From assembly GCF_014138265.1 (NCBI RefSeq), contig NZ_JACGXL010000006.1, positions 303,964 to 367,963 on the forward strand: a DNA stretch of 64,000 nt. Direction: 5' to 3'. The notes under the pieces were generated by a model. The model ran no database searches, was not told where the DNA came from, and saw nothing but the letters and a program-made list of their open reading frames with translations. Position 1 is the stretch's first letter. Every line of letters begins with the position of its first letter. The position numbers were made by a program, and so were the translations under genes. The DNA comes from Dokdonella fugitiva. GTDB lineage: Bacteria > Pseudomonadota > Gammaproteobacteria > Xanthomonadales > Rhodanobacteraceae. Positions 9,181 through 18,690 of this stretch are shown here, one piece after another.

Positions 9181-11208
9181 ATGATCGAACGTTTCCAGCT
9201 CGTGTCCCCGTTCAAGCCGTCGGGCGACCAGCCGAACGCGATCGCGCGCCTCACCGAGGGCTTCGAGGCCGGCCTCGCGCAACAGACGCTGCTCGGCGTG
9301 ACGGGCTCGGGCAAGACGTTCACGATCGCCAACCTGGTCGAGCGCATCCAGAAGCCGACGCTGGTGATGGCGCCGAACAAGACGCTCGCGGCGCAGCTGT
9401 ACGGCGAGTTCAAGGAGTTCTTCCCGCACAACGCGGTCGAGTACTTCGTGAGCTACTACGACTACTACCAGCCGGAAGCGTACGTCCCCTCGAGCGACAC
9501 CTACATCGAGAAGGACGCGTCGATCAACGAGCACATCGAGCAGATGCGCCTCGCCGCGACCAAGGCGCTGCTATCGCGCCCGGACGCGCTCATCGTCGCG
9601 ACGGTGTCGGCGATCTACGGCCTCGGCGATCCCGAGGACTACCTGCAGATGCGCCTGATCCTCGCGCGCGGCGAGCACGTCGACCAGCGCAAGCTGATCC
9701 GCCACCTGACCGAGCTGCAGTACACGCGCGGCGACATGGAGCTGCGCCGCGGCAGCTACCGCGTGCGCGGCGAGGTCATCGACGTGTTCCCGGCCGAATC
9801 GGAGACCGAGGCGCTGCGCATCGAGCTGTTCGACGGCGAGATCGAGAACCTGTCGCTGTTCGACCCGCTCACGGGCGCGCTGCTGCGCAAGGTGCCGCGC
9901 TACGTCGTCTACCCGAAGACGCACTACGCGACGACGCGCGAGAGCGTGCTCAACGCGATCGAGACGATCAAGGCGGAACTGAAGGACCGCCTCGCCTACC
10001 TGTACTCGGCGAACAAGCTGGTCGAGGCGCAGCGGCTCGAGCAGCGCACGCGCTTCGACGTCGAGATGATGGCCGAGGTCGGCTACTGCAACGGCATCGA
10101 GAACTACTCGCGCCACCTCACGCGGCGCCAGCCGGGCGAACCGCCGCCGACGCTGTTCGACTACCTGCCGCCGGACGCGCTGCTCGTCGTGGACGAATCG
10201 CACGTGACGGTCCCGCAGATCGGCGCGATGTACAAGGGCGACCGCTCGCGCAAGGAGACGCTGGTCGAGTTCGGCTTCCGCCTGCCGTCCGCGCTCGACA
10301 ACCGGCCGCTCAAGTTCGCCGAGTGGGAGGAGCGCCAACCGCGCACGGTGTTCGTCTCGGCGACGCCGGGCCCGTACGAGATCGACAAGTCGCAGGGCAA
10401 CGTGGTCGAGCTCGTCGTGCGACCGACCGGATTGGTCGATCCGCGCGTGGAGATCCGCCCGGCGCGCACGCAGGTCGACGACCTGCTCTCGGAGATCCAC
10501 GAACGCATCGTGCTCGGCGACCGCGTGCTCGTGACGACGCTGACCAAGCGCATGGCCGAAAATCTCACCGAGTACCTCGGCGACCACGGCATCCGCGTGC
10601 GCTACCTGCATTCGGACATCGAGACGGTCGAGCGCGTCGAGATCATCCGCGACCTGCGCCTGGGCAAGTTCGACGTGCTGGTCGGCATCAACCTGTTGCG
10701 AGAAGGCCTCGACATGCCCGAGGTGTCGCTGGTCGCGATCCTCGACGCCGACAAGGAAGGCTTCTTGCGTTCGACCGGATCGCTGATCCAGACCATCGGC
10801 CGCGCCGCGCGCAACCTGCGCGGCACGGCGATCCTCTACGCCGACAACGTGACCCGCTCGATGCGGGCCGCGATCGACGAGACCGACCGCCGCCGCGCGC
10901 GGCAGGTCGAATACAACGAGCTGCACGGCATCACGCCGAAGTCGGTCGTGCGCAAGGTCACCGACGTCATGGAAGGCGCGCGTGCCGAGGGCGAGGCCGA
11001 GCAGGGCCGCGGTCGCGGCCGTGGCGGCCAGCGCAAGGTCGCCGATGCCGCGCCGGACTACCGCCTGCTGACGCCGGAACAGATCGCCGCGAAGATCCGC
11101 CAGCTCGAAGCGCAGATGTACAAGCACGCGCAGGACCTCGAGTTCGAGGACGCGGCGCGCCTGCGCGACGAGATTCATCGCATCCGCGAGCAAGGCCTGA
11201 TCGGCTGA
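9181..11208 (+). CDS. uvrB: Excinuclease ABC subunit UvrB
   Basis: UvrB is the damage-verification helicase of nucleotide excision repair; it is loaded by UvrA and recruits UvrC. The 675-residue protein has Walker A GVTGSGKT at 39-46, the aromatic beta-hairpin region [16 protein letters not shown] at 88-103, the helicase box DESH at 338-341, later helicase motifs ([37 protein letters not shown]), and a C-terminal UVR domain ([20 protein letters not shown]) for UvrC contact. The start at 9181 is fixed by GGAGGT 5 bp upstream and by the conserved N terminus; an in-frame ATG at 9031 is rejected. Confidence 0.98.
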   Translation: MIERFQLVSPFKPSGDQPNAIARLTEGFEAGLAQQTLLGVTGSGKTFTIANLVERIQKPTLVMAPNKTLAAQLYGEFKEFFPHNAVEYFVSYYDYYQPEAYVPSSDTYIEKDASINEHIEQMRLAATKALLSRPDALIVATVSAIYGLGDPEDYLQMRLILARGEHVDQRKLIRHLTELQYTRGDMELRRGSYRVRGEVIDVFPAESETEALRIELFDGEIENLSLFDPLTGALLRKVPRYVVYPKTHYATTRESVLNAIETIKAELKDRLAYLYSANKLVEAQRLEQRTRFDVEMMAEVGYCNGIENYSRHLTRRQPGEPPPTLFDYLPPDALLVVDESHVTVPQIGAMYKGDRSRKETLVEFGFRLPSALDNRPLKFAEWEERQPRTVFVSATPGPYEIDKSQGNVVELVVRPTGLVDPRVEIRPARTQVDDLLSEIHERIVLGDRVLVTTLTKRMAENLTEYLGDHGIRVRYLHSDIETVERVEIIRDLRLGKFDVLVGINLLREGLDMPEVSLVAILDADKEGFLRSTGSLIQTIGRAARNLRGTAILYADNVTRSMRAAIDETDRRRARQVEYNELHGITPKSVVRKVTDVMEGARAEGEAEQGRGRGRGGQRKVADAAPDYRLLTPEQIAAKIRQLEAQMYKHAQDLEFEDAARLRDEIHRIREQGLIG

Positions 11209-11319
11209 GTGCCGCGCGCGGCGTGAACTCCGTCACATGGCTGTCGCGCGCCTGACCTAGGCTGCGCCGGTTCCGGGCCACCGCGCGCAGCGCGCGCCCG
11301 CCGAAGATCCCTTGCCGCG

Positions 11320-12708
11320 ATGACTGCCGCCTTGCAGGCGTTCCCGACTGCTCCGATCGCCTCCGACGTCGCGTCGCGCGACGCGACCAACGATGCCGAT
11401 GCGCGCGATCGCGCGCCGTTGTCCGGCCTCGCCGGCCTGCTGCTTCCGACCGAGCCGGTGCGCCCGGAGACGAGCGTGCTCGACGTCGCGCAGCAGTTCC
11501 TCGATTCGCGCCACGCGGGCCTCTTGAGCCTGCCGGTCGTCGCGGTCGGTGGCCGGCCGGTCGGCATGATCAGCCGCTACGAACTCATGCGCGTGTTCCT
11601 GCAGCCGTACGGCCGCGAGCTGTACGGGCGGCGGCCGATCACCGCGCTGATGGACCGTGCGCCGCTCGTGCTGCCGCTGTCGACCTCGATCGACGAGGCC
11701 GCGCGCACGATCGCCGCGCACGTGAGGAGCCCGATCACCGACGACTTCGTCCTCGTCGACGACGCCGGCTACGCCGGCACCGGCCTCGTGCTCGACGTGC
11801 TGCACGCGGTCGAGCACCGCCTCGCCGAGCGCTCGCGCGAACTCGAGCGCGCCTACGCGCGTCTGAAGGCGTCGCAGTCGCAGCTCGTGCAGTCGGAGAA
11901 GATGGCCTCGCTCGGCCAGATGGTCGCGGGCCTCGTGCACGAGATCAACACGCCGCTCGGCTACGTGCGCAACAACGTCGAGATGACGCGTGCCGCGCTC
12001 GGCGACGCCGCGCGGCTGGTGTCGGCGCAGCAGGCGGTCATCGACGCGCTCACCGGCGAGGCGGAGCCCGACGACGACCTCGACACGCGCTTCGCCGAGG
12101 TCGGCCACCTGCGCACGCGCGTCGACGCCGCTGCGCTCGACGACTTGTGCGGGCTGCTCGACGACACCGTGCACGGCGTCGGCCAGATCGGCGAGCTCGT
12201 GCTCAACCTCAAGGACTTCAGCCGCCTCGACCAGGCCGGCCTGCAGAAGGCCGACATCAACCGCCTCGTCGAGAGCGCGCTGCGCATCGTCGCCCACGTG
12301 CTGCGCAAGCGCGACATCGAGGTCGTGCTCAAGCTCGGCGAGATCCCGCCGCTCGATTGCGCCCCTGCGCAGATCAACCAGGTGCTGCTCAACCTGCTCA
12401 GCAACGCGGCGCAGGCGATCGAGCACGAGCGCGGGCGCATCGTCGTCGCGACGCAGGCGCTCGACCGGCGCGTGCTCGTCGTGGTCGAGGACAATGGCAA
12501 GGGCATCGAGGCCGAGCACCTGTCGCGCGTGTTCGACCCGTTCTTCACGACCAAGCCGGTCGGGCAGGGCACGGGCATGGGGCTCGCGATCTCGCACCAG
12601 ATCGTCGAGCAGCACGGCGGCGCGATCCGCGTGAGTTCGAAACCGGGCACGGGCACGCGCTTCCTCGTCGTGCTGCCCGTGTCCGGTGCGGCCGGGGCGG
12701 CGCCGTGA
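11320..12708 (+). CDS. Histidine kinase with N-terminal CBS-like domain
   Basis: This is a soluble sensor kinase of 462 residues with no membrane segment. Residues about 30-165 look like a CBS pair (LLSLPVVAVGGRPVGMISRY; DDFVLVDDAGYAGTGLVLDV), a domain that binds adenosyl nucleotides in other proteins. A coiled-coil stretch (RSRELERAYARLKASQSQLV) follows, then the H box LGQMVAGLVHEINTPLGYVR with the phosphoacceptor His. The ATPase domain has the N box (INQVLLNLLSNAAQAI), G1 (EDNGKGI), F box (FDPFFTTKP) and G2 (GQGTGMGLAI). Its stop overlaps the start of the downstream response regulator, so the two are almost certainly partners. The signal is not known. Confidence 0.88.
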   Translation: MTAALQAFPTAPIASDVASRDATNDADARDRAPLSGLAGLLLPTEPVRPETSVLDVAQQFLDSRHAGLLSLPVVAVGGRPVGMISRYELMRVFLQPYGRELYGRRPITALMDRAPLVLPLSTSIDEAARTIAAHVRSPITDDFVLVDDAGYAGTGLVLDVLHAVEHRLAERSRELERAYARLKASQSQLVQSEKMASLGQMVAGLVHEINTPLGYVRNNVEMTRAALGDAARLVSAQQAVIDALTGEAEPDDDLDTRFAEVGHLRTRVDAAALDDLCGLLDDTVHGVGQIGELVLNLKDFSRLDQAGLQKADINRLVESALRIVAHVLRKRDIEVVLKLGEIPPLDCAPAQINQVLLNLLSNAAQAIEHERGRIVVATQALDRRVLVVVEDNGKGIEAEHLSRVFDPFFTTKPVGQGTGMGLAISHQIVEQHGGAIRVSSKPGTGTRFLVVLPVSGAAGAAP

Positions 12709-13646
12709 GCGCGCCGCTGCCGAGCGTGCTGTTCGTCGACGACGAGGAGCGCATCCTGCGTTCGCTGCGCATGCTGTTCCGCGGCCGCTGCGAGATCCTC
12801 ACGACGACGTCCGGCCGCGAGGCGGTCGAGTGGGTGCGCCGGCGGCCCGTGCACGTCGTCGTCAGCGACCAGCGCATGCCCGGCATGACCGGCGTCGAGG
12901 TGCTGCGCGAAGTCGCGGCGCATTCGCCGGCGACGATGCGCATCCTGCTGACCGGCTACGCCGACATGGACGCGGTCACCGCGTCGGTCAACGACGGCGA
13001 GATCTATCGCTTCATCGAGAAACCGTGGGTGGCGCAGTACCTCGTCGACACGGTCGAGCAGGCCGCACGCGTCGCGCGGCACGATTTCGCGCTCGCTGCG
13101 GCGCGACCGGCCGCGTCCGCGGCATCGCCCGTGGACACCGCGGTCGCCGCGCGCGTCGCCGTGCTCGACGACGAAGGCGCGCTCGCCGCGCAGGTGCGCG
13201 AGCTGCTGCCGGCGGCGGTTCGCGTCGAACACGCGCCCGACCTCGAAGGCACGCTGGAACTGCTCGCCGACCACGACGTCGCGGTCGTCATCGCGCGCCT
13301 CTCGAGCGCGGACGGCGACGTCGCCGACGCGCTCAAGCAGCTCAAGCGGCTGCGCCCGGCGACGCTCGCGATCGTCGTGTCGTCGCTGCGCGACAGCCGC
13401 CTGCTGATCGGCCTCATCAACGAAGGGCAGGTGTTCCGGTTCCTGCTGCAGCCGGCACCGCGCGAGCTGCTGCGACGCGGCCTCGCGGCGGCGCTGGAAC
13501 GGCACGCGCACCTGCGCACGCAGTCGGACCTGCTGCAGCGGCACGCGGTCGACGCGCCGCGCCACGAGCCCGTCGCGACGACGACCGGCCGCCTGTTGCA
13601 GGCATGGCGGCGCCTGCGCGAGGCGGCGATGTTGCGCATCGCGTGA
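12705..13646 (+). CDS. Response regulator with an intact and a degenerate receiver domain
   Basis: The 313-residue product starts at GTG 12705 inside the kinase stop (GTGA). The first receiver (about 1-125) has the acidic pair (LFVDDEE), phosphoacceptor Asp in VVSDQRMPGMTGVEVL, LLTGYADMDAV and the Lys in FIEKPW. A second receiver-like fold occupies about 145-275 (VAVLDDEGALAAQVRELL) but the phosphoacceptor region reads VVIARLSSADGD, without an Asp at the expected place, and the late Lys is replaced (LLQPAPRELL). There is no DNA-binding or enzymatic output domain, so it probably works by protein contact. Confidence 0.85.
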   Translation: MSAPLPSVLFVDDEERILRSLRMLFRGRCEILTTTSGREAVEWVRRRPVHVVVSDQRMPGMTGVEVLREVAAHSPATMRILLTGYADMDAVTASVNDGEIYRFIEKPWVAQYLVDTVEQAARVARHDFALAAARPAASAASPVDTAVAARVAVLDDEGALAAQVRELLPAAVRVEHAPDLEGTLELLADHDVAVVIARLSSADGDVADALKQLKRLRPATLAIVVSSLRDSRLLIGLINEGQVFRFLLQPAPRELLRRGLAAALERHAHLRTQSDLLQRHAVDAPRHEPVATTTGRLLQAWRRLREAAMLRIA

Positions 13647-13660
13647 AGCGGAAAAACCGG

Positions 13661-13689
13661 TTGTCCTGCCGCGGGGGCTGTGCTAACTT
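13661..13689 (+). promoter_or_regulatory. Candidate promoter of tRNA-Val
   Basis: TTGTCC (13661-13666) and TAACTT (13684-13689) are separated by 17 bp, about 30 bp upstream of the mature tRNA 5' end. Confidence 0.5.
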
Positions 13690-13721
13690 GCGCGCCCCTC
13701 GCAGGTCACGGCTTGCGATTC

Positions 13722-13796
13722 GGGCGGTTAGCTCAGCGGTAGAGCACTACCTTGACATGGTAGGGGTCACAGGTTCGATCCCTGTACCGCCCACCA
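13722..13796 (+). tRNA. tRNA-Val (GAC)
   Basis: The 75-nt gene has acceptor GGGCGGT pairing with ACCGCCC, discriminator A and an encoded CCA. The anticodon loop TTGACAT has GAC, and the T arm contains GGTTCGATCC. It reads valine codons GTC/GTT. Confidence 0.97.
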
Positions 13797-13834
13797 GATA
13801 CTTGTGCCATCGTCCGGATGGCAGAAGCTGGAAG

Positions 13835-13863
13835 AAGGACCGGCCATCCATGGCCGGACTTTT
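13835..13863 (+). terminator. Hairpin with T tract after tRNA-Val
   Basis: CCGGCCAT (13840-13847) pairs with ATGGCCGG (13850-13857); flanking A/G and T/C bases can extend the stem, and TTTT follows. The same core hairpin appears after tRNA-Pro (21953-21970), so it may be a dispersed element used as a terminator. Confidence 0.6.
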
Positions 13864-13991
13864 CAACTGAAGCACGAGCCGGCTTTCGGGCCGGGATATC
13901 CGGGAGCCGTAGTTCGAAAGAACACGATCACCATGACGCGAATCTTCGACATCCTCGACTGAAATCCGCGCAAGGTCCCCTGGAATGAACG

Positions 13992-14016
13992 AAGGGCGCC
14001 CTTGGCGCCCTTTTTT
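13992..14016 (+). terminator. Intrinsic terminator or attenuator 47 bp upstream of thrS
   Basis: AAGGGCGCC (13992-14000) pairs with GGCGCCCTT (14004-14012) around CTT and is followed by T6 (14011-14016). It lies between tRNA-Val and the thrS ATG. It could end the tRNA-Val transcript or attenuate thrS. The stretch 13864-13991 otherwise holds only weak hairpins and a nine-codon frame (13933-13962) with no Thr-codon run. Confidence 0.8.
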
Positions 14017-14062
14017 CATGGCCGGAACCGCGACGGCGGTCCCGCAATTCGGAAGAACACCC

Positions 14063-15967
14063 ATGATCAGCATCACGCTCCCGGACGGCAGCCAGAAGCA
14101 GTTCGAGAACCCGCCCAGCGTGCAGGACGTCGCCGCGTCGATCGGCGCCGGCCTCGCCAAGGCCGCGCTCGCCGGCAAGATCGACGGCCAGCTCGTCGAT
14201 TCGAGCCGCGTCGTCGATCACGACGCGCGTCTCGAGATCGTCACCGAGAAGAGCCCGGAAGCGCTCGAGATCATCCGCCACTCGACCGCCCACCTGCTCG
14301 CGCAAGCGGTGCAGCGCCTGTTCCCGAAGGCGCAGGTCACGATCGGTCCGGTCATCGACAACGGCTTCTACTACGATTTCGCGTTCGAACGGCAGTTCAC
14401 GCCCGACGACCTCGCCGCGATCGAAGCGGAGATGAAGAAGATCGCCGCGGAAGCGTTGCCCGTGTCGCGCTCGCTGATGCCGCGCGACGAGGCGGTGGCG
14501 TTCTTCCGCGCCAAGGGCGAGGAGTACAAGGCGCAGATCATCGAGGGCATTCCGGCGAACGAGCCGCTGTCGCTCTACGCGCAGGGCGAGTTCACCGACC
14601 TGTGCCGCGGCCCGCACGTGCCGAACACCAGCCGGCTCAAGAGCTTCAAGCTCATGAAGGTCGCCGGCGCGTACTGGCGCGGCGACTCCAACAACGAGAT
14701 GCTCTCGCGCATCTACGGCACCGCCTGGCTCAACGACAAGGACCTCGCCGCCTACCTGCACCAGCTCGAGGAGGCGGAGAAGCGCGACCATCGCAAGATC
14801 GCCAAGCAGCTCGACCTGTTCCACCTGCAGGAAGAGGCGCCCGGCCTCGTGTTCTGGCACCCGAAGGGCTGGCAGATCTGGCAGGTCGTCGAACAGCGCA
14901 TGCGCAAGGTCTACCGCGAGAGCGGCTACCAGGAAGTGCGCTGCCCGCAGATCCTCGACGTTTCCCTGTGGAAGCGCTCCGGCCACTGGGACAACTACAA
15001 GGACAACATGTTCTTCACCGAGTCCGAGAAGCGGACCTACGCGGTGAAGCCGATGAACTGTCCGGGCCACGTGCAGGTGTTCAACTCGACCCTGCACAGC
15101 TATCGCGACCTGCCGATCCGCTACGGCGAATTCGGCGCCTGCCACCGCAACGAGCCGTCCGGCGCGCTGCACGGCATCCTGCGCGTGCGCGGCTTCACCC
15201 AGGACGACGGCCACATCTTCTGCACCGAGGACCAGATCGAGGCCGAGGTGACCGCGTTCCATCGCCAGGCGATGCGGGTCTACGAGGAGTTCGATTTCAG
15301 CGACGTCCAGCTGAAGATCGCGCTGCGCCCGGAGCCGCGCCTCGGCGACGACGCGACCTGGGACAAGGCCGAGAACGCGCTCCGCTCGGCGCTGCGCGCG
15401 GCCGGGGTCGAGTGGCAGGAGCTGCCTGGCGAGGGGGCCTTCTACGGCCCGAAGATCGAGTACCACCTCAAGGACGCGATCGGTCGCACCTGGCAGCTCG
15501 GCACGATGCAGGTCGATTTCATGATGCCCGGTCGCCTCGGCGCCGAGTACGTCGACGAGCACAGCCAGCGACGCCACCCGGTCATGCTGCACCGCGCGAT
15601 CGTCGGCTCGATGGAGCGTTTCATCGGCATTCTCATCGAAAATCATGCCGGCGCGTTCCCGCCGTGGCTCGCGCCGGTCCAGGCGGTCGTCATGAACATC
15701 ACCGATGCCCAGGGCCCCTACGTCAGCGAAGTGGCGCAAGCCCTTGTGGCGAAAGGTTTCCGGGTCGAGGCCGATTTGCGAAACGAGAAGATCGGCTATA
15801 AAATCCGCGAACACACGTTGGACAAGGTGCCCTACCTCCTCGTCGCGGGCGACCGGGAAAGGGAGGCGGGGGCCGTCGCCGTGCGGACGCGCACGGGCGA
15901 GGATCTCGGTTCCATGCCGCTTTCCGCCTTCGTCGAACGTCTTGAGGCCGAGTGCGCCCGACCCTGA
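14063..15967 (+). CDS. thrS: Threonyl-tRNA synthetase
   Basis: ThrRS charges tRNA-Thr and edits mis-charged Ser. The 634-residue protein has the N-terminal TGS domain ([20 protein letters not shown]), the editing domain with H73xxxH77 in [11 protein letters not shown] and its later DLCRGPHVP motif, and the class II catalytic core (motif 2 around [20 protein letters not shown], zinc Cys in [10 protein letters not shown], motif 3 around [19 protein letters not shown]). The C-terminal anticodon-binding domain ends the protein. The ATG at 14063 gives the family N terminus; in-frame codons upstream fall in the terminator. It heads the thrS-infC-rpmI-rplT cluster. Confidence 0.98.
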   Translation: MISITLPDGSQKQFENPPSVQDVAASIGAGLAKAALAGKIDGQLVDSSRVVDHDARLEIVTEKSPEALEIIRHSTAHLLAQAVQRLFPKAQVTIGPVIDNGFYYDFAFERQFTPDDLAAIEAEMKKIAAEALPVSRSLMPRDEAVAFFRAKGEEYKAQIIEGIPANEPLSLYAQGEFTDLCRGPHVPNTSRLKSFKLMKVAGAYWRGDSNNEMLSRIYGTAWLNDKDLAAYLHQLEEAEKRDHRKIAKQLDLFHLQEEAPGLVFWHPKGWQIWQVVEQRMRKVYRESGYQEVRCPQILDVSLWKRSGHWDNYKDNMFFTESEKRTYAVKPMNCPGHVQVFNSTLHSYRDLPIRYGEFGACHRNEPSGALHGILRVRGFTQDDGHIFCTEDQIEAEVTAFHRQAMRVYEEFDFSDVQLKIALRPEPRLGDDATWDKAENALRSALRAAGVEWQELPGEGAFYGPKIEYHLKDAIGRTWQLGTMQVDFMMPGRLGAEYVDEHSQRRHPVMLHRAIVGSMERFIGILIENHAGAFPPWLAPVQAVVMNITDAQGPYVSEVAQALVAKGFRVEADLRNEKIGYKIREHTLDKVPYLLVAGDREREAGAVAVRTRTGEDLGSMPLSAFVERLEAECARP

Positions 15968-16008
15968 ACGGGAGCGCCCGGGAACGATTTCCCTTGGAGG
16001 ATTGACGT

Positions 16009-16533
16009 ATCGCCACCGAAAGCAAGCCGAACCGCAGGAACCACGAAATCCGTGTTCCGCGAGTCCGCGTGATTGGTCCCGAAGGGGAGCAGGTCGGCAT
16101 CCTGTCCCGCGACGAAGCGCTCGCCATGGCGCAGGACGCGGGCCTTGATCTGGTCGAGATCCAGCCGAACGGCGATCCGCCGGTGTGCCGCATCATGGAT
16201 TTCGGCAAGTTCAAGTTCGAGGCGCAGAAGAAGGCGCACGCGGCCAAGAAGAAGCAGAAGCAGGTCGAGATCAAGGAACTGAAGTTCCGCCCCGTCACCG
16301 ACGTCGGCGACTACCAGATCAAGATGCGCAACCTGCGGCGCTTCCTCGAGGAAGGTGACAAGGTCAAGATCACGATCCGCTTCCGCGGCCGCGAGATGAC
16401 CCACCAGGAACTCGGCGAGGCGATGGTCAAGAAGATCGCCGCCGAGATCGCCGAGGACGCGGTGATCGAGCAGTACCCGAGGATGGAAGGGCGCCTCATG
16501 GTCATGATGGTCGCGCCGAAGAAGAAGATCTGA
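16009..16533 (+). CDS. infC: Translation initiation factor IF-3 (ATC start codon)
   Basis: IF-3 binds the 30S subunit, blocks premature 50S joining and discriminates against non-standard start codons. No ATG/GTG/TTG fits the N terminus; the conserved protein ([20 protein letters not shown]) begins at ATC 16009, 8 bp after GGAGG (15996-16000). This gives 174 residues, close to E. coli (180). The N domain has [20 protein letters not shown], the linker [20 protein letters not shown], and the C domain [20 protein letters not shown] and [12 protein letters not shown]. Use of a rare AU-type start is the known basis of IF-3 autoregulation in E. coli (AUU), so the same control is likely here. A later GTG (16069) would remove 20 conserved residues. 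Confidence 0.95.
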   Translation: MATESKPNRRNHEIRVPRVRVIGPEGEQVGILSRDEALAMAQDAGLDLVEIQPNGDPPVCRIMDFGKFKFEAQKKAHAAKKKQKQVEIKELKFRPVTDVGDYQIKMRNLRRFLEEGDKVKITIRFRGREMTHQELGEAMVKKIAAEIAEDAVIEQYPRMEGRLMVMMVAPKKKI

Positions 16534-16699
16534 TTTTCAGCGCGGCACGGACGGCCGCGATGTTCCAGGCCCGGGATGGGCGCAGCAGTGCAGGAGACGA
16601 TCCGGGGATCCGGATCAGACAAACCGGAACGAGCAGGACGGAAAGCGTGGCGATGCCACCGCTCGCGCCAGTAACGAAAATCACCGAAGGAGCTGGGTC

Positions 16700-16897
16700 A
16701 TGCCCAAGATGAAGACCAATCGGGCCGCTGCGAAGCGGTTCCGCAAGACCGCGTCCGGCAAGTTCAAGTGCGGCCACGCGTTCAAGAGCCACATCCTCAC
16801 GAAGAAGGCCACCAAGCGCAAGCGCGGCCTTCGTGCGACCAACCACGTGCGCAAGGAAGACGCCGGTCGCGTCTCCCGCATGCTGCCGTACGCATAA
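16700..16897 (+). CDS. rpmI: Ribosomal protein bL35
   Basis: This is a 65-residue basic protein of the large ribosomal subunit, starting [20 protein letters not shown] and containing [15 protein letters not shown], which matches bL35 over its full length. AAGGAG precedes the start. The 166-bp gap after infC carries small hairpins; in E. coli the corresponding leader is where L20 represses translation, but I cannot confirm such a site here. rplT follows after 12 bp. Confidence 0.97.
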   Translation: MPKMKTNRAAAKRFRKTASGKFKCGHAFKSHILTKKATKRKRGLRATNHVRKEDAGRVSRMLPYA

Positions 16898-16909
16898 GGA
16901 GGATCGACC

Positions 16910-17269
16910 ATGGCACGAGTCAAGCGTGGCGTAATCGCCCATCGCCGTCACAAGAAGATCCTCGGCAAGGCCAAGGGTTACTACAACGCGCGCCGCAAGG
17001 TTTTCCGCGTCGCCAAGCAGGCCGTCACCAAGGCGCACCAGTACGCCTACATCGGCCGCAAGCAGAAGAAGCGCAATTTCCGTGCGCTGTGGATCGTCCG
17101 CATCAACGCGGGCGGGCGCCAGTTCGGCCTGTCCTACAGCCGCCTGATGAACGGCCTCAAGAAGGCCGGCATCACGATCGATCGCAAGGTGCTCGCGGAC
17201 ATCGCCGCGCACGACATCAAGGCGTTCGGTGCGTTGGCGGAGAAGGCCAAGGCCAGCCTGGCGGCGTAG
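16910..17269 (+). CDS. rplT: Ribosomal protein bL20
   Basis: This 119-residue protein binds 23S rRNA early in 50S assembly and in E. coli represses its own operon. Family motifs are [58 protein letters not shown] and [24 protein letters not shown] lies just after the rpmI stop, so the two are one transcript. A strong terminator-like hairpin follows about 100 bp downstream. Confidence 0.97.
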   Translation: MARVKRGVIAHRRHKKILGKAKGYYNARRKVFRVAKQAVTKAHQYAYIGRKQKKRNFRALWIVRINAGGRQFGLSYSRLMNGLKKAGITIDRKVLADIAAHDIKAFGALAEKAKASLAA

Positions 17270-17329
17270 TTTTTGCGATCGTCCGTGATCGCGGCAGCGA
17301 AGAGCGGTCCCTGACCGCTTCCTTCATGA

Positions 17330-18580
<1,251 letters not shown>

Positions 18581-18586
18581 GAAGGA

Positions 18587-18660
18587 AGGGCTGAGGGCCG
18601 AGGGCCGCGGAGCGGTGCTCGACATGCCGTGTCGTATTCCAACCCTCGGCCCTCAGCCCT
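18587..18660 (+). repeat. 18-bp inverted repeat between pheS and pheT
   Basis: Positions 18587-18604 and 18643-18660 are perfect inverted copies of a GGGCTGAGGGCCGAGGG-type sequence separated by 38 bp. The arms contain short internal direct repeats (GAGGGC). No T tract follows, so it is not an obvious terminator; it may stabilise or process the pheS-pheT message, or be a dispersed intergenic element. Confidence 0.75.
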
Positions 18661-18690
18661 CAGCCCCGTTACGAACGAAGTGAGCAACGC

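Noticed and set aside
13933..13962. Nine-codon frame before thrS as a leader peptide
   Set aside because: It has only one Thr codon and no clear ribosome binding site, so a classical Thr attenuator is not supported.
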